From Pseudomonadota bacterium (GTDB lineage: Bacteria; Pseudomonadota; Gammaproteobacteria; Burkholderiales; Methylophilaceae), in contig JAKOVB010000168.1 in assembly GCA_029782295.1 (NCBI GenBank), forward strand, positions 105,250 to 169,249: a stretch of DNA of 64,000 nucleotides. The letters run 5' to 3'. Shown piece after piece: positions 18,423 through 28,185 of this stretch (position 1 is its first letter; the number at the start of each line of letters is the position of its first letter). The translations under genes were made by a program, and so were the position numbers. The notes under the pieces are model-generated. The model searched no databases. It was not told where the DNA came from and saw only the letters and a program-made list of their open reading frames with translations.

Positions 18423-19217
18423 TTAGAACATGCCCCACAACATCTTGGCACCCAGCACATAAAGCAGTACGGCGAAACCCTTTTTCAGGGCGGGCACTGG
18501 AAGGATGTGTGAGAGCCGTGCGCCCACGGGTGCCGTCAGCATGCTGGCTGCCGTGATCCCGGCTACTGCAGGAAGGTAGACGTACCCCAGGCTGTACGCA
18601 GGCAGGTCAGGTGTCGCGAATCCGTTGGCGATGTATCCGGCGGTGCCGGCCAGGGCAATCGGAAATCCGACTGCTGACGAGGTCGCGACAGCCTCCCGCA
18701 TGTGGCATCGGCAGCAGACCAGGAAAGGGACTGTCAGCGAACCGCCACCGATGCCCACCAGACTGGAGATGAATCCGATCACCGAGCCGGCCAGCCAAAG
18801 GAATTTTTTAGCCGGGAGTTCACGGCTGGGGGGTGGGCAGAAGTCCAGCAGCATCTGGGTGCCGACGTAGAACATGAACAACACGAACACTGCCTTGAGG
18901 CTGTTCGTGTTGAGGCTTGCGGCGAGCCACGCACCAAGCAGCGTACCGAGCACGATGCCGGGTGAAAGGTGTCGGACCGCCGTCCAGTTGACGCGGCCGT
19001 GTGCGTGGTGCGTCCGAACCGAGGACATCGACGTGAAGATGATGGTGGCCAGCGAGGTGCCGAGCGCGACATGCATCAACAGGCCGGAATGAAAACCGTT
19101 CTGGGGTAGCAGGATAAGCAGCACCGGGACGATGATCATTCCGCCGCCCACGCCGAGCAAGCCGGAGATGATGCCAGTCAATGTGCCGGTGAGTAAGAAC
19201 AGGGTGAATTCAAGCAT
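18423..19217 (-). CDS. TauE/SafE family sulfite/anion permease
   Basis: This 264-residue membrane protein has a TauE/SafE repeat pair: the N-terminal GTLTGIISGLLGVGGGMIIV and the internal GFISSLVGIGGGSLTVPFLV share the characteristic G-x-GGG motif. About eight hydrophobic segments are visible. Family members export sulfite, sulfoacetate or other organosulfur or carboxylic anions. In a sulfur oxidiser sulfite is a plausible substrate, but this is inference. The dciA stop is 2 bases from its start. Confidence 0.85.
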   Translation of the reverse strand: MLEFTLFLLTGTLTGIISGLLGVGGGMIIVPVLLILLPQNGFHSGLLMHVALGTSLATIIFTSMSSVRTHHAHGRVNWTAVRHLSPGIVLGTLLGAWLAASLNTNSLKAVFVLFMFYVGTQMLLDFCPPPSRELPAKKFLWLAGSVIGFISSLVGIGGGSLTVPFLVCCRCHMREAVATSSAVGFPIALAGTAGYIANGFATPDLPAYSLGYVYLPAVAGITAASMLTAPVGARLSHILPVPALKKGFAVLLYVLGAKMLWGMF

Positions 19218-19219
19218 GG

Positions 19220-19636
19220 TCAGGCCTTGTCAGCGAGTTTTTTCAAAGCGGTCCGCAAGGGCGAGTCCGGCAGCGAATCGGCGAGCGCGGAGAGGCTGGA
19301 GGCGGCTTGCCTGCTCAGTCGCCTGGGAGCTTTCGGACGCGGTCTCGGGGTAGATTGGACTTGCACTTCAACGCGAATTGAAGTAACGTCTAGCCCTTTG
19401 ATTTGCAAGTTTTTTAGCAGGGTCGGGGCGAGCAGTTTCAGTTTGGCTGCCACTGCGCCGTTGGCGGCATAGACCGTAATCCGCCGGTTCCTGAGCCCGC
19501 CAGCCTGGGTCGATTCACGCAGCGGTTGCGGTACGACACCGGACCAGACTTGCTGCAGTTTTTTCAGGTCGCCCGCGTGGTTGGCCAGAACCTGGAGTTC
19601 GGTGTTGTCACTAAAGAGTGCGCGTATGCGCCGCAT
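19220..19636 (-). CDS. dciA: DciA-like protein (DUF721), probable replicative helicase loader/operator
   Basis: This 138-residue protein has the DUF721 fold at residues about 15-85 (LQQVWSGVVPQPLRE ... AKLKLLAPTLLKNLQ), followed by a basic Pro/Arg-rich linker (RPRPKAPRRL) and a short helical tail. DUF721 proteins named DciA load the DnaB helicase in bacteria lacking DnaC. Its position divergent from the M23 peptidase-secA pair is the usual one in Betaproteobacteria. The identification rests on the family pattern and neighbours. Confidence 0.78.
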   Translation of the reverse strand: MRRIRALFSDNTELQVLANHAGDLKKLQQVWSGVVPQPLRESTQAGGLRNRRITVYAANGAVAAKLKLLAPTLLKNLQIKGLDVTSIRVEVQVQSTPRPRPKAPRRLSRQAASSLSALADSLPDSPLRTALKKLADKA

Positions 19637-19665
19637 GCCGAAGTCTCCGGAACAAGGGGAAATGT

Positions 19666-20553
19666 TTGAATATCATTTTCGTATCTAACAAGATGGCGAA
19701 AGCCAGAACATTGTCGCTCTGGCAGGGCGTGATGCTGGTCGCCCTGCTGCTGCTGGCGTCGTCCATGCTGACGGCAGCCCTCATTCTGCCACAGGCAGAC
19801 AAGCGCCACCAAGGCGTCGATAACCTGCTGCCGATGCGAATGCTGCAGGCTTTGCGCAGCAATCACCAGCAGCACATCGATGCGCTGGCCCTGCAGATTG
19901 GTGAAATCCAGGCGCGCGTGATGCGTCTCGATGCGATCAGCGAACGTCTGGCCGAAGTCGCAGGGGTCAGGGATAAGGATATCAAGGCCGAGAAAGTGCC
20001 TGGCCAGGGGGGGCCGATGATCGGAGCGCGGAGCATGAGCGCCGACGACATCAGCCTGCAGATCGATGACTTGCTTCGCCAGGTCGAAGAGCGCAACGAC
20101 CGGCTCGGCGTGCTGGAGGCCATGCTTTTGCAACAGCACCTGAAGAAAAATACGCTTCCAAGTGGCAGCCCTGTCAATGCCGGCTACAACTCCTCGAGCT
20201 TCGGCTGGCGGGTGGACCCGTTTACCGGGAAAATGGCCATGCACGAAGGCCTGGATTTCATGGCTGAAGTCGGTACCCCCATCTATGCTGCGGCCGGAGG
20301 CATCGTGGCGCAGGCAGAAAGCACCCCGGATTATGGTAATATCATCAAAGTCGATCACGGTTCCGGGCTCGAAACCCGCTATGCGCATATCTCGCGCCTG
20401 TTGGTTAAGACCGGGGATCGTGTGGAGAAAGGGCAGCTGATTGCCGAAGTCGGCAGTACCGGCCGTTCCACTGGCGCCCACTTGCATTTCGAGGTCCGCC
20501 TGAATGGGGTTGCGCTTGATCCGAGAAAATACCTGCAGACGCCCAGAAGCTGA
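19666..20553 (+). CDS. M23 family murein metallopeptidase
   Basis: This membrane-anchored endopeptidase probably cuts peptidoglycan cross-links. It has an N-terminal membrane helix, a coiled coil around residues 60-145, and a C-terminal LytM/M23 domain (SSFGWRVDPFTGKMAMHEGLD, with zinc ligands His and Asp, and HLHFEVRLNG). I chose the TTG at 19666 (NIIFVSNKMAKART) because AAGGGGA is well spaced before it and related proteins open in this way. ATG 19693 or GTG 19618 are alternatives. It precedes secA. Confidence 0.85.
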   Translation: MNIIFVSNKMAKARTLSLWQGVMLVALLLLASSMLTAALILPQADKRHQGVDNLLPMRMLQALRSNHQQHIDALALQIGEIQARVMRLDAISERLAEVAGVRDKDIKAEKVPGQGGPMIGARSMSADDISLQIDDLLRQVEERNDRLGVLEAMLLQQHLKKNTLPSGSPVNAGYNSSSFGWRVDPFTGKMAMHEGLDFMAEVGTPIYAAAGGIVAQAESTPDYGNIIKVDHGSGLETRYAHISRLLVKTGDRVEKGQLIAEVGSTGRSTGAHLHFEVRLNGVALDPRKYLQTPRS

Positions 20554-20624
20554 GCGTCGCAAAACTGAAACGTTGAGAAGTTAGATTTCGAAGTCAAACC
20601 GTTCCATTCCTATCATCTGAAAGT

Positions 20625-20638
20625 TCCGCCAAGGCGGA
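20625..20638 (+). promoter_or_regulatory. hairpin holding the secA ribosome site
   Basis: TCCGCC-AA-GGCGGA is a perfect dyad ending 12 bases before the secA ATG. The only Shine-Dalgarno-like string upstream of secA, GGAG, is in its right arm. Confidence 0.45.
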
Positions 20639-20650
20639 GTACCCTCCCTT

Positions 20651-23365
20651 ATGTTATCCACGGTATTCAAGAAAATTTTCGGCAGCCGTAATGAGCGCCT
20701 GATCAAACAATATTCGCAAACGGTGCGCACGATCAATGCGCTGGAGCCGGCCATGCAGGCCTTGAGCGACGAGCAGTTGCGCGCCAAGACCGAAGAGTTC
20801 AAGCAACGCTATCAGCAGGGTGAATCCCTCGACAAGCTGCTGCCGGAGGCCTTCGCAGTGGTGCGCGAGGGTGGTCGCCGCGCATTGGGCATGCGACATT
20901 TCGATGTCCAGCTGATCGGCGGCATGGTGCTGCACTACGGTAAGATCGCCGAAATGCGCACCGGTGAAGGCAAGACCCTGGTGGCTACGCTGCCGGTCTA
21001 TCTGAACGCCATTTCCGGCAAGGGTGTGCATGTGGTGACGGTGAACGATTACCTCGCCAGCCGCGATGCGCACTGGATGGGCAAACTTTACAACTTCCTC
21101 GGTCTGACCTATGGCGTCAACCTTTCGCAGATGCCGCACGATGAGAAGCAGAAGGCTTATGCCGCCGACATCACTTACGGTACGAATAACGAGTACGGTT
21201 TCGATTACCTGCGCGATAACATGGTTTACACCGTCGAGGAGCGTGTGCAGCGCGGGCTCAATTTCGCCGTGGTCGATGAAGTGGACTCCATCCTGATCGA
21301 TGAAGCCCGTACACCGCTGATTATTTCCGGTCAGGCGGAAGACAGCGTGCAGCTGTACACCGCCATCAACGCCATTGCCCTCAAGTTGACCCGTCAGCAG
21401 GAAGAGGAAGGCGAGGGCGACTACTGGGTGGATGAGAAATCACAGCAGGTGCTGCTTTCCGAAGCCGGCCACGAGCATGCAGAAGCGCTGCTGATGGAAG
21501 CCGGCCTGCTGGCTGGAAGCAATCTTTACGACGCCGCCAACATCAGTCTGGTCCACCATCTCTACGCTGCTTTGCGTGCCCAGTCGCTGTTCCATCGTGA
21601 CCAGCATTACGTGGTGCGCGACGGTGAGGTCGTCATCGTCGACGAATTCACGGGGCGCATGATGACCGGTCGCCGCTGGTCGGATGGCCTGCACCAGGCG
21701 GTGGAGGCCAAGGAAGGCGTTCCCATCCAGAAAGAAAACCAGACGCTGGCATCGATCACCTTCCAGAATTACTTCCGCATGTACGACAAGCTGGGAGGCA
21801 TGACAGGGACTGCGGACACCGAGGCCTTCGAATTCAACCAGATCTACGGCCTGGAAACCGTGGTCATCCCGACTAACAATCCGATGGTGCGCAAGGACAT
21901 GATGGACAAGGTCTATCGCACCGCAAAGGAAAAATACCAGGCAGTGATCGACGACATCAAGGAATGCCAGACACGCGGCCAGCCCGTGCTGGTCGGCACG
22001 ACCTCGATCGAGAATTCGGAATTGATCTCCGCGTTGCTGGACAAGGAAAAACTGCCGCACCAGGTGTTGAACGCCAAGCAGCATGAACGCGAAGCGCACA
22101 TCATCGCGCAGGCCGGTCGTCCGAACATGATTACCATCGCCACCAACATGGCGGGTCGCGGGACGGATATCGTGCTCGGCGGCAATCCCGAAGCGGACAT
22201 TCAAGCGGTCGAAACCGACGAAAGCCTGACTGCGGAACAGAAGGCCGAGCGCATCGCGGCGATCAAGGCCGACTGGAAACAGGTGCACGAGCAGGTGCTG
22301 GCCGCTGGTGGCCTGCATATCATCGGTACCGAGCGCCATGAATCCCGGCGCGTCGACAACCAGTTGCGCGGTCGCGCCGGCCGTCAGGGTGACCAGGGCT
22401 CCAGCCGTTTCTATCTGTCGCTGGAAGACCAGTTGTTGCGTATCTTCGCTTCCGACCGCGTCGCCGCGATCATGGAGCGGCTCAAGATGCCGGAAGGCGA
22501 GGCCATCGAGCACCCATGGGTCACCCGTGCCATCGAGAACGCCCAGCGCAAGGTGGAAGGCCGTAACTTCGACATCCGCAAGCAGTTGCTGGAATTTGAC
22601 GATGTGGCCAACGACCAGCGCAAGGTGATTTACCAGCAGCGTAACGAATTGCTGGAAGCGAACGACATCGCGGATACCATCGTCGCCATGCGTAACGATG
22701 TGATCGCCGACATCATGTCGCAGCACATTCCGCCGGAAAGCCTGGAAGAGCAATGGGATGTACCGGGTCTGGAAAAGTCTCTGGAAGCCGAAATTGGCCT
22801 GCAGTTGCCGATTCGCCAGTGGCTGGAACAGGATTCCAACCTGCACGAAGAGACCCTGCGCGAGCGTATCGTGGCTGCAGCGGCCGAAGCCTATGCGGTC
22901 AAGGTGGAGCAGGCAACTCCAGGTATCATGCGCCAGTTCGAGCGCTCCGTGATGCTGCAAAGCCTGGATACGCACTGGCGTGAACACCTGTCTGCACTGG
23001 ATCACTTGCGCCAGGGCATCCACCTGCGCTCCTACGCACAGAAGAACCCGAAGCAGGAATACAAGCGCGAGGCCTTCGAATTGTTCTCTAGCCTGCTGGA
23101 TACGGTCAAGCGTGAAGTGACCCAGATCAGCATGATGATCCAGGTACGTACCGAAGCCGATGTGGAAGCCGTGGAAAAACCGGCGGAGCTGGAGAACGTC
23201 CGTTACCAGCATGCCGATTATGACGAGGCCCTGGCCGGCGAAGAGGGTGCCCAGCCTGCCCAGGCGGCGCCGTTCGAGCGTCCAGGCGTCAAGATTGGCC
23301 GCAACGACCCCTGTCCTTGCGGGTCCGGGCAGAAGTACAAGCAGTGTCACGGCAAGTTGGTTTGA
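20651..23365 (+). CDS. secA: preprotein translocase ATPase SecA
   Basis: SecA is the motor that drives unfolded proteins through SecYEG. The 904-residue full-length protein has Walker [13 protein letters not shown] (about residue 105), the DEAD-type [16 protein letters not shown], the second nucleotide fold with [15 protein letters not shown] and [11 protein letters not shown], and a C-terminal zinc finger [14 protein letters not shown] that binds SecB and lipids. It lies between the M23 peptidase and a DUF1289 gene as in many Betaproteobacteria. A hairpin may hide its ribosome site. Confidence 0.98.
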   Translation: MLSTVFKKIFGSRNERLIKQYSQTVRTINALEPAMQALSDEQLRAKTEEFKQRYQQGESLDKLLPEAFAVVREGGRRALGMRHFDVQLIGGMVLHYGKIAEMRTGEGKTLVATLPVYLNAISGKGVHVVTVNDYLASRDAHWMGKLYNFLGLTYGVNLSQMPHDEKQKAYAADITYGTNNEYGFDYLRDNMVYTVEERVQRGLNFAVVDEVDSILIDEARTPLIISGQAEDSVQLYTAINAIALKLTRQQEEEGEGDYWVDEKSQQVLLSEAGHEHAEALLMEAGLLAGSNLYDAANISLVHHLYAALRAQSLFHRDQHYVVRDGEVVIVDEFTGRMMTGRRWSDGLHQAVEAKEGVPIQKENQTLASITFQNYFRMYDKLGGMTGTADTEAFEFNQIYGLETVVIPTNNPMVRKDMMDKVYRTAKEKYQAVIDDIKECQTRGQPVLVGTTSIENSELISALLDKEKLPHQVLNAKQHEREAHIIAQAGRPNMITIATNMAGRGTDIVLGGNPEADIQAVETDESLTAEQKAERIAAIKADWKQVHEQVLAAGGLHIIGTERHESRRVDNQLRGRAGRQGDQGSSRFYLSLEDQLLRIFASDRVAAIMERLKMPEGEAIEHPWVTRAIENAQRKVEGRNFDIRKQLLEFDDVANDQRKVIYQQRNELLEANDIADTIVAMRNDVIADIMSQHIPPESLEEQWDVPGLEKSLEAEIGLQLPIRQWLEQDSNLHEETLRERIVAAAAEAYAVKVEQATPGIMRQFERSVMLQSLDTHWREHLSALDHLRQGIHLRSYAQKNPKQEYKREAFELFSSLLDTVKREVTQISMMIQVRTEADVEAVEKPAELENVRYQHADYDEALAGEEGAQPAQAAPFERPGVKIGRNDPCPCGSGQKYKQCHGKLV

Positions 23366-23369
23366 GTCT

Positions 23370-23549
23370 ATGGCAGTGCAGTCGCCTTGCATCGGCATTT
23401 GCCGCATCAACGCCCGATCCGGCCTGTGTGAAGGCTGCTTCCGCACCGTGGAGGAAATTTCCTCCTGGACCCGCATGCGGGACGAGGAGCGTGGCCAGGT
23501 AATCTGGCTGGTTGAGCAGAGGCAAGCCGAGGCGGCCGCTTTCGATTGA
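23370..23549 (+). CDS. DUF1289 small cysteine-rich protein
   Basis: This 59-residue protein has the DUF1289 pattern CIGICRINARSGLCEGCFRT: four cysteines spaced C-x3-C-x8-C-x2-C, which suggests metal or Fe-S binding. The conserved WxR and EER motifs follow. It begins 4 bases after the secA stop, so it is probably co-transcribed. The function of the family is unknown. The frame is open further upstream, inside secA, but the ATG at 23370 gives the family length. Confidence 0.82.
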   Translation: MAVQSPCIGICRINARSGLCEGCFRTVEEISSWTRMRDEERGQVIWLVEQRQAEAAAFD

Positions 23550-23628
23550 GGCTGGGACGCCGGTGCGGCCGGCCTCCCTTGAAGTGCATCAGTAGTTTAT
23601 TCCAGGAAGTTTCCCCAGATATCCCCAT

Positions 23629-23728
23629 GACCGGCATATGAAGCCGGTCAACCTCACATGCACGCTATCCGTTGAACACGCGATTGCCCTGTACGACAGG
23701 GCCGTCTTCGAAACTTCACAAAAGTTTC
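23629..23728 (+). promoter_or_regulatory. three consecutive 7-bp hairpins upstream of a small gene
   Basis: GACCGGC-ATATGAA-GCCGGTC (23629-23649), GCCCTGT-ACG-ACAGGGC (23686-23702) and GAAACTT-CACAA-AAGTTTC (23710-23728) are all perfect. They occupy the otherwise empty 241 bases between the DUF1289 gene and the next small gene. No known RNA family was recognised. Confidence 0.45.
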
Positions 23729-23790
23729 ACTCAAATTTTGCAAACGAATGCCGTAATAGCGTCACGTTTGGAACAAAAGGAAAAACACAT

Positions 23791-23982
23791 ATGTCGACAG
23801 ACACGCAAAACAAGATTACAGAACCCATCCCGGTCAGCAAGCCGCTGAACAGCAAGGTCCGCCTGCATGCAGGTGAGCACGGACTGCATCATGTCAATCG
23901 CGAGGACGAGTGGGAGCGCCGTATGAAGCTGCTCAACCCGCACTGGCAACCGCACCGATACCTGACCACAGAAATCAGCTGA
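23791..23982 (+). CDS. small protein of unknown function (63 residues)
   Basis: I do not recognise this protein. It is hydrophilic, with no signal or membrane segment, and its second half is rich in His, Arg and Trp (GEHGLHHVNREDEWERR, LLNPHWQPHRYL). The ATG has a good ribosome site (AAAAGGAAAAA, 6 bases upstream). The frame stays open upstream to 23638, but that part runs through the hairpins and is unlikely to be translated. It stands alone between DUF1289 and the convergent dhaK. The strong ribosome site and ordinary codon use favour a real gene. Confidence 0.55.
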   Translation: MSTDTQNKITEPIPVSKPLNSKVRLHAGEHGLHHVNREDEWERRMKLLNPHWQPHRYLTTEIS

Positions 23983-24030
23983 GTCCGTCCGGACGAGGCG
24001 CCCCCTGTCCGAACGGGCAGATTCAGGGCC

Positions 24031-25020
24031 TTATTTTCCCCAACGCAACGCTGCGGTATGAACCGGCGAGTCCCAATGTTGACGGATCTCGTCATCCAGC
24101 AGGCAAACCGTAATGGATGCTCCCGCCATTTCCAGAGAGGTCGTGTAATCGCCGACCAGTGAACGGGTGATGTGCAGGCCGCGCTCCTGCAGCAGCCGTG
24201 CAGCGCTGTTGTAAAGCACATAGAGTTCCATCAGCGGTGTGCCGGTGAAGCCGTTCACCATCAGCAGTACTTCGCTGTCCTGTGGCGGCTTGAGGTCGTC
24301 CAGGATGGCGTCGACCAGGTCGGCGACGATTTCGTCCGCGGTGCGCATCGGTTCGCGGCGACGGCCGGGTTCTCCGTGGATGCCGACACCCATCTCCAGT
24401 TCATGATTGTCGAGGTCGAAGGTTGGCCGGCCGGCAGCCGGTACCGTGCAGCTGGTGAGTGCTACGCCCATGGAGGCGGTGCGGCTGTTGACCTTGTCCC
24501 CAAGTGCCTTGCAGGCTGCCAGGTCGGCGCCGGTCTCGGCCAGGCTGCCCACGCATTTCTCGACGATCACGGTGCCGGCAACGCCACGGCGCCCCGTGGT
24601 GTAGGTGGAATTTTCTACGGCCACGTCATCGCTGGTGACCACGGTGGCGTTCTCGAAGGGCAGCATCTCGGCGGCCATCTCGAAATTCATGATGTCGCCG
24701 GCGTAGTTCTTGACGATGAACAGTACCCCTTTGCCGTTTTCCACAGCCTGGGCTGCTTCCAGCATCTGGTCAGGGGTCGGTGAGGTGAAGACGTGACCGG
24801 GGCAGGCGGCATCCAGCATGCCGTAGCCGATGAAGCCGGTATGCAGGGGCTCATGGCCTGAACCGCCGCCGGAAATCAGCGCGACTTTATTATTCGGCTT
24901 CTGTGCGCGGGTGAGGTAGTTGGGATCCAGGTGCAGGGTCACCAGGTCACGGTGAGCCGCTGCAAAACCGGACAGGCTTTCGACCAGCAGGTCGTCGATG
25001 CGGTTGATGAATTTCTTCAT
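24031..25020 (-). CDS. dhaK: dihydroxyacetone kinase subunit DhaK
   Basis: This is the substrate-binding subunit of dihydroxyacetone kinase. The 329-residue protein has the GGGSGHEPLHTGFIG loop and the conserved GIHGEPGR, whose His forms the hemiaminal bond with dihydroxyacetone. Asp residues of the active site are in the VKNYAGDIMNF region. dhaL precedes it with a 9-base gap. No DhaM or other PTS gene is in the window. It could salvage dihydroxyacetone into the triose phosphate pool, which feeds or drains the Calvin cycle. Confidence 0.93.
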   Translation of the reverse strand: MKKFINRIDDLLVESLSGFAAAHRDLVTLHLDPNYLTRAQKPNNKVALISGGGSGHEPLHTGFIGYGMLDAACPGHVFTSPTPDQMLEAAQAVENGKGVLFIVKNYAGDIMNFEMAAEMLPFENATVVTSDDVAVENSTYTTGRRGVAGTVIVEKCVGSLAETGADLAACKALGDKVNSRTASMGVALTSCTVPAAGRPTFDLDNHELEMGVGIHGEPGRRREPMRTADEIVADLVDAILDDLKPPQDSEVLLMVNGFTGTPLMELYVLYNSAARLLQERGLHITRSLVGDYTTSLEMAGASITVCLLDDEIRQHWDSPVHTAALRWGK

Positions 25021-25029
25021 GGGGTCTCC

Positions 25030-25659
25030 TCAGTGGCGACCGGCAAGGTCGCAAACGGTCTGGATGATGACCTGGCAACTCTTGGCGCCGGGGTCGATGT
25101 GGCCAATGGCGCGCTCGCCGAGGAATGCCGCGCGACCTTTGGTGGCAATCATGTCCCGTGTGGAGCGCATGCCCTGTTCAGCTTCACGTTTCAGTACTTC
25201 GAGCAGGTCATGACGCTCCACGCCTTCTGCGGCGAGGCGGGTAAATGTCTGTGATACCGGGATGAGGACGTCCAGCATGGTTTTCTCGCCGACATCGGAT
25301 TTGCCGCGGCTTTTGATGGCTTCCACCCCTGCAGCAAAGGCGGCTGCAATGCCGGCGAGGGAAGTGGTGTCCTGTTCTTTCACGGCCTTGGCCATGGAGA
25401 TGAAGAAGCTGCCGAGTAGCGGGCCGGAGGCGCCGCCGATGGTCGACAGCAGTTTCATGCCGATTTTCTGCAGCGCGGTATCCGGGGGCAATGTGGCCAA
25501 CTCTTCGCGCATGCTGACGATGGTGGCGCAGCCGCGTTTCATGTTGATGAAATGATCGCCGTCGCCGATCTCGCGGTCCAGCGATTCGATTTCCGCCTCG
25601 TTGGCGAGAATGGCCGCATTGACAGCTTCCGCCGCAGCCAGAATGAACTCGGTTTTCAT
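25030..25659 (-). CDS. dhaL: dihydroxyacetone kinase subunit DhaL
   Basis: This is the nucleotide-binding subunit of dihydroxyacetone kinase. The 209-residue helical barrel has the metal-ligand motif LDREIGDGDHFINMKRG (Asp residues that hold Mg-ADP) and the loop TIGGASGPLLGSFF. In PTS-linked systems DhaL keeps ADP bound and is rephosphorylated by DhaM; other homologues use ATP directly. It is upstream of dhaK in the same operon. Confidence 0.92.
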   Translation of the reverse strand: MKTEFILAAAEAVNAAILANEAEIESLDREIGDGDHFINMKRGCATIVSMREELATLPPDTALQKIGMKLLSTIGGASGPLLGSFFISMAKAVKEQDTTSLAGIAAAFAAGVEAIKSRGKSDVGEKTMLDVLIPVSQTFTRLAAEGVERHDLLEVLKREAEQGMRSTRDMIATKGRAAFLGERAIGHIDPGAKSCQVIIQTVCDLAGRH

Positions 25660-25685
25660 GGGGTTCCTGTTGAGCGATTGAATTC

Positions 25686-28037
25686 CTACTTGATGCAGAC
25701 CGAACGAACCTGTTTCATGTCGGTGATGCCTTGCAGCACCTTTTCGATCCCGTCCTGCTTGAGTGTCCGCATGCCGTCCTCGAGCGCGGTAGCAAAAATC
25801 TGCGATACCCGCGCGCGGTCCTGGATGTTCTTTTTCAGGGCCGGCGTACCTTCCATCAATTCATACAACCCGATCCGGCCCTTATACCCGGTTTTATCGC
25901 ATTTTTTGCATCCTGCCGGGTTGTATAGCTTGATCTGGCCGTTGCTGTCCGCGTAAGTGGTTTTCCATTCCTTGAGGATCGCACTACGGACGGTCTGCGG
26001 ATCGCGGTTCCAGGCGGGCATGTTGTGCATTTCCATGCAGTATTCCTGCAATAGCAGTTCAATTTCTTCATCCGAGGCAACGTGGGCCTGCTTGCAATCG
26101 CACAGCTTCTTGGCGAGTCGTTGCGCCAGCACACCCAGCAGGGCGTCTGCAAAATTGAACGGGTCCATCCCCATGTCCAGCAGCCGTACCACGGATTCCG
26201 GCGCGGTGTTGGTATGGAGCGTGGTGAGCACGAGGTGGCCTGTGAGCGAGGCTTCGATACCGATGGAGACGGTTTCGTGGTCGCGCATTTCGCCGACCAT
26301 GATCACGTCAGGATCGGCGCGCAGGAAGGCGCGCATGGCGGTCGCGAAATCCAGGCCGGCTTTCGGGTTCATCTGTACCTGGCGCAAGCCCTTCTGGGTG
26401 ATTTCGACCGGGTCTTCCGCGGTCCAGATCTTGGTTTCCGGTGTGTTGATGAAGCGTAGCGCGGAGTGCAGGGTGGTGGTCTTGCCGGATCCGGTCGGGC
26501 CGCACACGATGAACAGGCCGTAAGGCATGGAAATGATCTGCTGGAGCTTGGCTTTGGTGCGTTCGTTGAGGCCGAGTTTCTCCAGCGGCAACGGTTCTCC
26601 GCCGCGCAGGATGCGCATGACGATGTCTTCCAGTCCCCCCGCCGTGGGAATGGTAGCGACGCGCAGCTCTATGTCCAGCGGGCCGAAGCGCTTGAACTTG
26701 ATCTTGCCATCCTGAGGCTTGCGCCGTTCCGAGATATCGAGGTCGCACATGATCTTGATGCGTGAAGCGATGGCACTACGGTAGGCGGGCGGGATGGTGG
26801 TGTAATTCACCAGCGTGCCGTCCTTGCGGATGCGCACTTCTGTCTTGGTGCGATCCGGGTAGGGCTCGATGTGAATGTCGGAAGCTCCCTGATTGTAGGC
26901 GTCGATGATGATGCGGTTGACCAGCTTGACCAGTTCGTTGTCTTGCGCGCTGACGAGGTTGGTCCCATGCAGCTCTTCCTCGTTCTCTGCGGTTTGCGTG
27001 GCCGTCAGGTCATTCATGCCGTAGAAGAGATCAACCGTGCGGATAAAGTCGCTTCGCAAGCAAACTTTGTAGGTGACGCGCGTGTGCCTGGGGAATGCCT
27101 GGTTGACGATGTAGGACCCGCGCACTTTTTCCGGTTCCGGGGTCAGGATGACCAGCCCTTCTTCATCGTTGTCGTCCAGCGGTAGCCACTCGTTTGCCAG
27201 CACATAATCCTGCGTCAGCATGCGTTGCAACGCGACCGGTTGCACCCAGGTCGGGTTGTAGCTCTCGAACGGGACGTTGAAGAACGTGGCGTAAGCTTGT
27301 CCGAGGTCCAGCGGATTGATGTTGAGATCCTCGATCAGGTAGCTTTCCAGATCGACGTTCTTGGTGCGGGCATTGCGGAAGGCCAGCTCCATTTCCTTCT
27401 CGGTCAGGATGTTCTGCGTGATCAGAGGCCAGAATCTCGTTTTAGACAGACTGCGTGGCGAGCGCCTCGGGTTGAGCGCGACGGCGAGCGGCTTGCTGAT
27501 GATGCCTGCAGCTTCGACGGCGAGGGAGGGGAAAGGCTGGTCCGAGATGGTGTTCAGGACCTCGACGACCGCCATCAGCTTGCCGTTTTCAGGACTGACG
27601 ATAGGGAATGCCAGAACCTGCTTGGTATGGAAGCCGGTCTGCTTGTCCACGGCGTTCAGGAAACGCAATTCGGGATTGATCCGCTTGAGTTCGTCGGCAT
27701 CGTAGGCGTCCTCGATGTTCACCACGACCTTGCGCAGGGCGACGAAGCCCGCGATGCTCTTGGAACTGACCGGTAATTTGAGCTGTTGTGCGCCACTCAG
27801 GTAGGTTGCGATCTTGGAGGTGATCATGGTGCCTTCGCTGTTGGGCACGAAGATGGTCACGCGCTCGGCCTCGAACAGCTGCCGGATGTTCTCGTTCAGT
27901 TCGGGCAGAATTTCTTCGATATGGCGGGCGACGTGCAGGCTTTGCAGGATGGCCTGCAGGCGTTCCTGGAATGAGGGCCGGTTGCGTGCGGATTGCAACG
28001 GTCGTGTTTGTTGTTCTGCCTGCGGTGTGCTGGACAT
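25686..28037 (-). CDS. GspE/PilB-type secretion ATPase with N-terminal GAF domain
   Basis: This 783-residue protein begins with a GAF-like sensory domain (about residues 25-190), followed by a GspE/MshE N-domain and a full ATPase core: Walker [15 protein letters not shown], Walker B region [11 protein letters not shown], His box [10 protein letters not shown], and a zinc site [14 protein letters not shown]. It is not the PilB of the pilCB pair. GAF-GspE fusions are known as uncharacterised GspE/PulE-family proteins. I chose the ATG that gives [10 protein letters not shown]; the frame is open 29 codons further. No secretin or pseudopilin gene is nearby. Confidence 0.85.
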   Translation of the reverse strand: MSSTPQAEQQTRPLQSARNRPSFQERLQAILQSLHVARHIEEILPELNENIRQLFEAERVTIFVPNSEGTMITSKIATYLSGAQQLKLPVSSKSIAGFVALRKVVVNIEDAYDADELKRINPELRFLNAVDKQTGFHTKQVLAFPIVSPENGKLMAVVEVLNTISDQPFPSLAVEAAGIISKPLAVALNPRRSPRSLSKTRFWPLITQNILTEKEMELAFRNARTKNVDLESYLIEDLNINPLDLGQAYATFFNVPFESYNPTWVQPVALQRMLTQDYVLANEWLPLDDNDEEGLVILTPEPEKVRGSYIVNQAFPRHTRVTYKVCLRSDFIRTVDLFYGMNDLTATQTAENEEELHGTNLVSAQDNELVKLVNRIIIDAYNQGASDIHIEPYPDRTKTEVRIRKDGTLVNYTTIPPAYRSAIASRIKIMCDLDISERRKPQDGKIKFKRFGPLDIELRVATIPTAGGLEDIVMRILRGGEPLPLEKLGLNERTKAKLQQIISMPYGLFIVCGPTGSGKTTTLHSALRFINTPETKIWTAEDPVEITQKGLRQVQMNPKAGLDFATAMRAFLRADPDVIMVGEMRDHETVSIGIEASLTGHLVLTTLHTNTAPESVVRLLDMGMDPFNFADALLGVLAQRLAKKLCDCKQAHVASDEEIELLLQEYCMEMHNMPAWNRDPQTVRSAILKEWKTTYADSNGQIKLYNPAGCKKCDKTGYKGRIGLYELMEGTPALKKNIQDRARVSQIFATALEDGMRTLKQDGIEKVLQGITDMKQVRSVCIK

Positions 28038-28185
28038 GTTTATGCTCGATGTGACCGATGATTCAAGACGTGAATTTAGCACGTTCAAACAGGTGTGGGA
28101 ACGGATACCCGACGGATTGCGCATGACTCATGAAAGGGGGCGTTCTGCGGTAAAATCCCTTTATTCGTCCATTCCGGAGGCTGAC

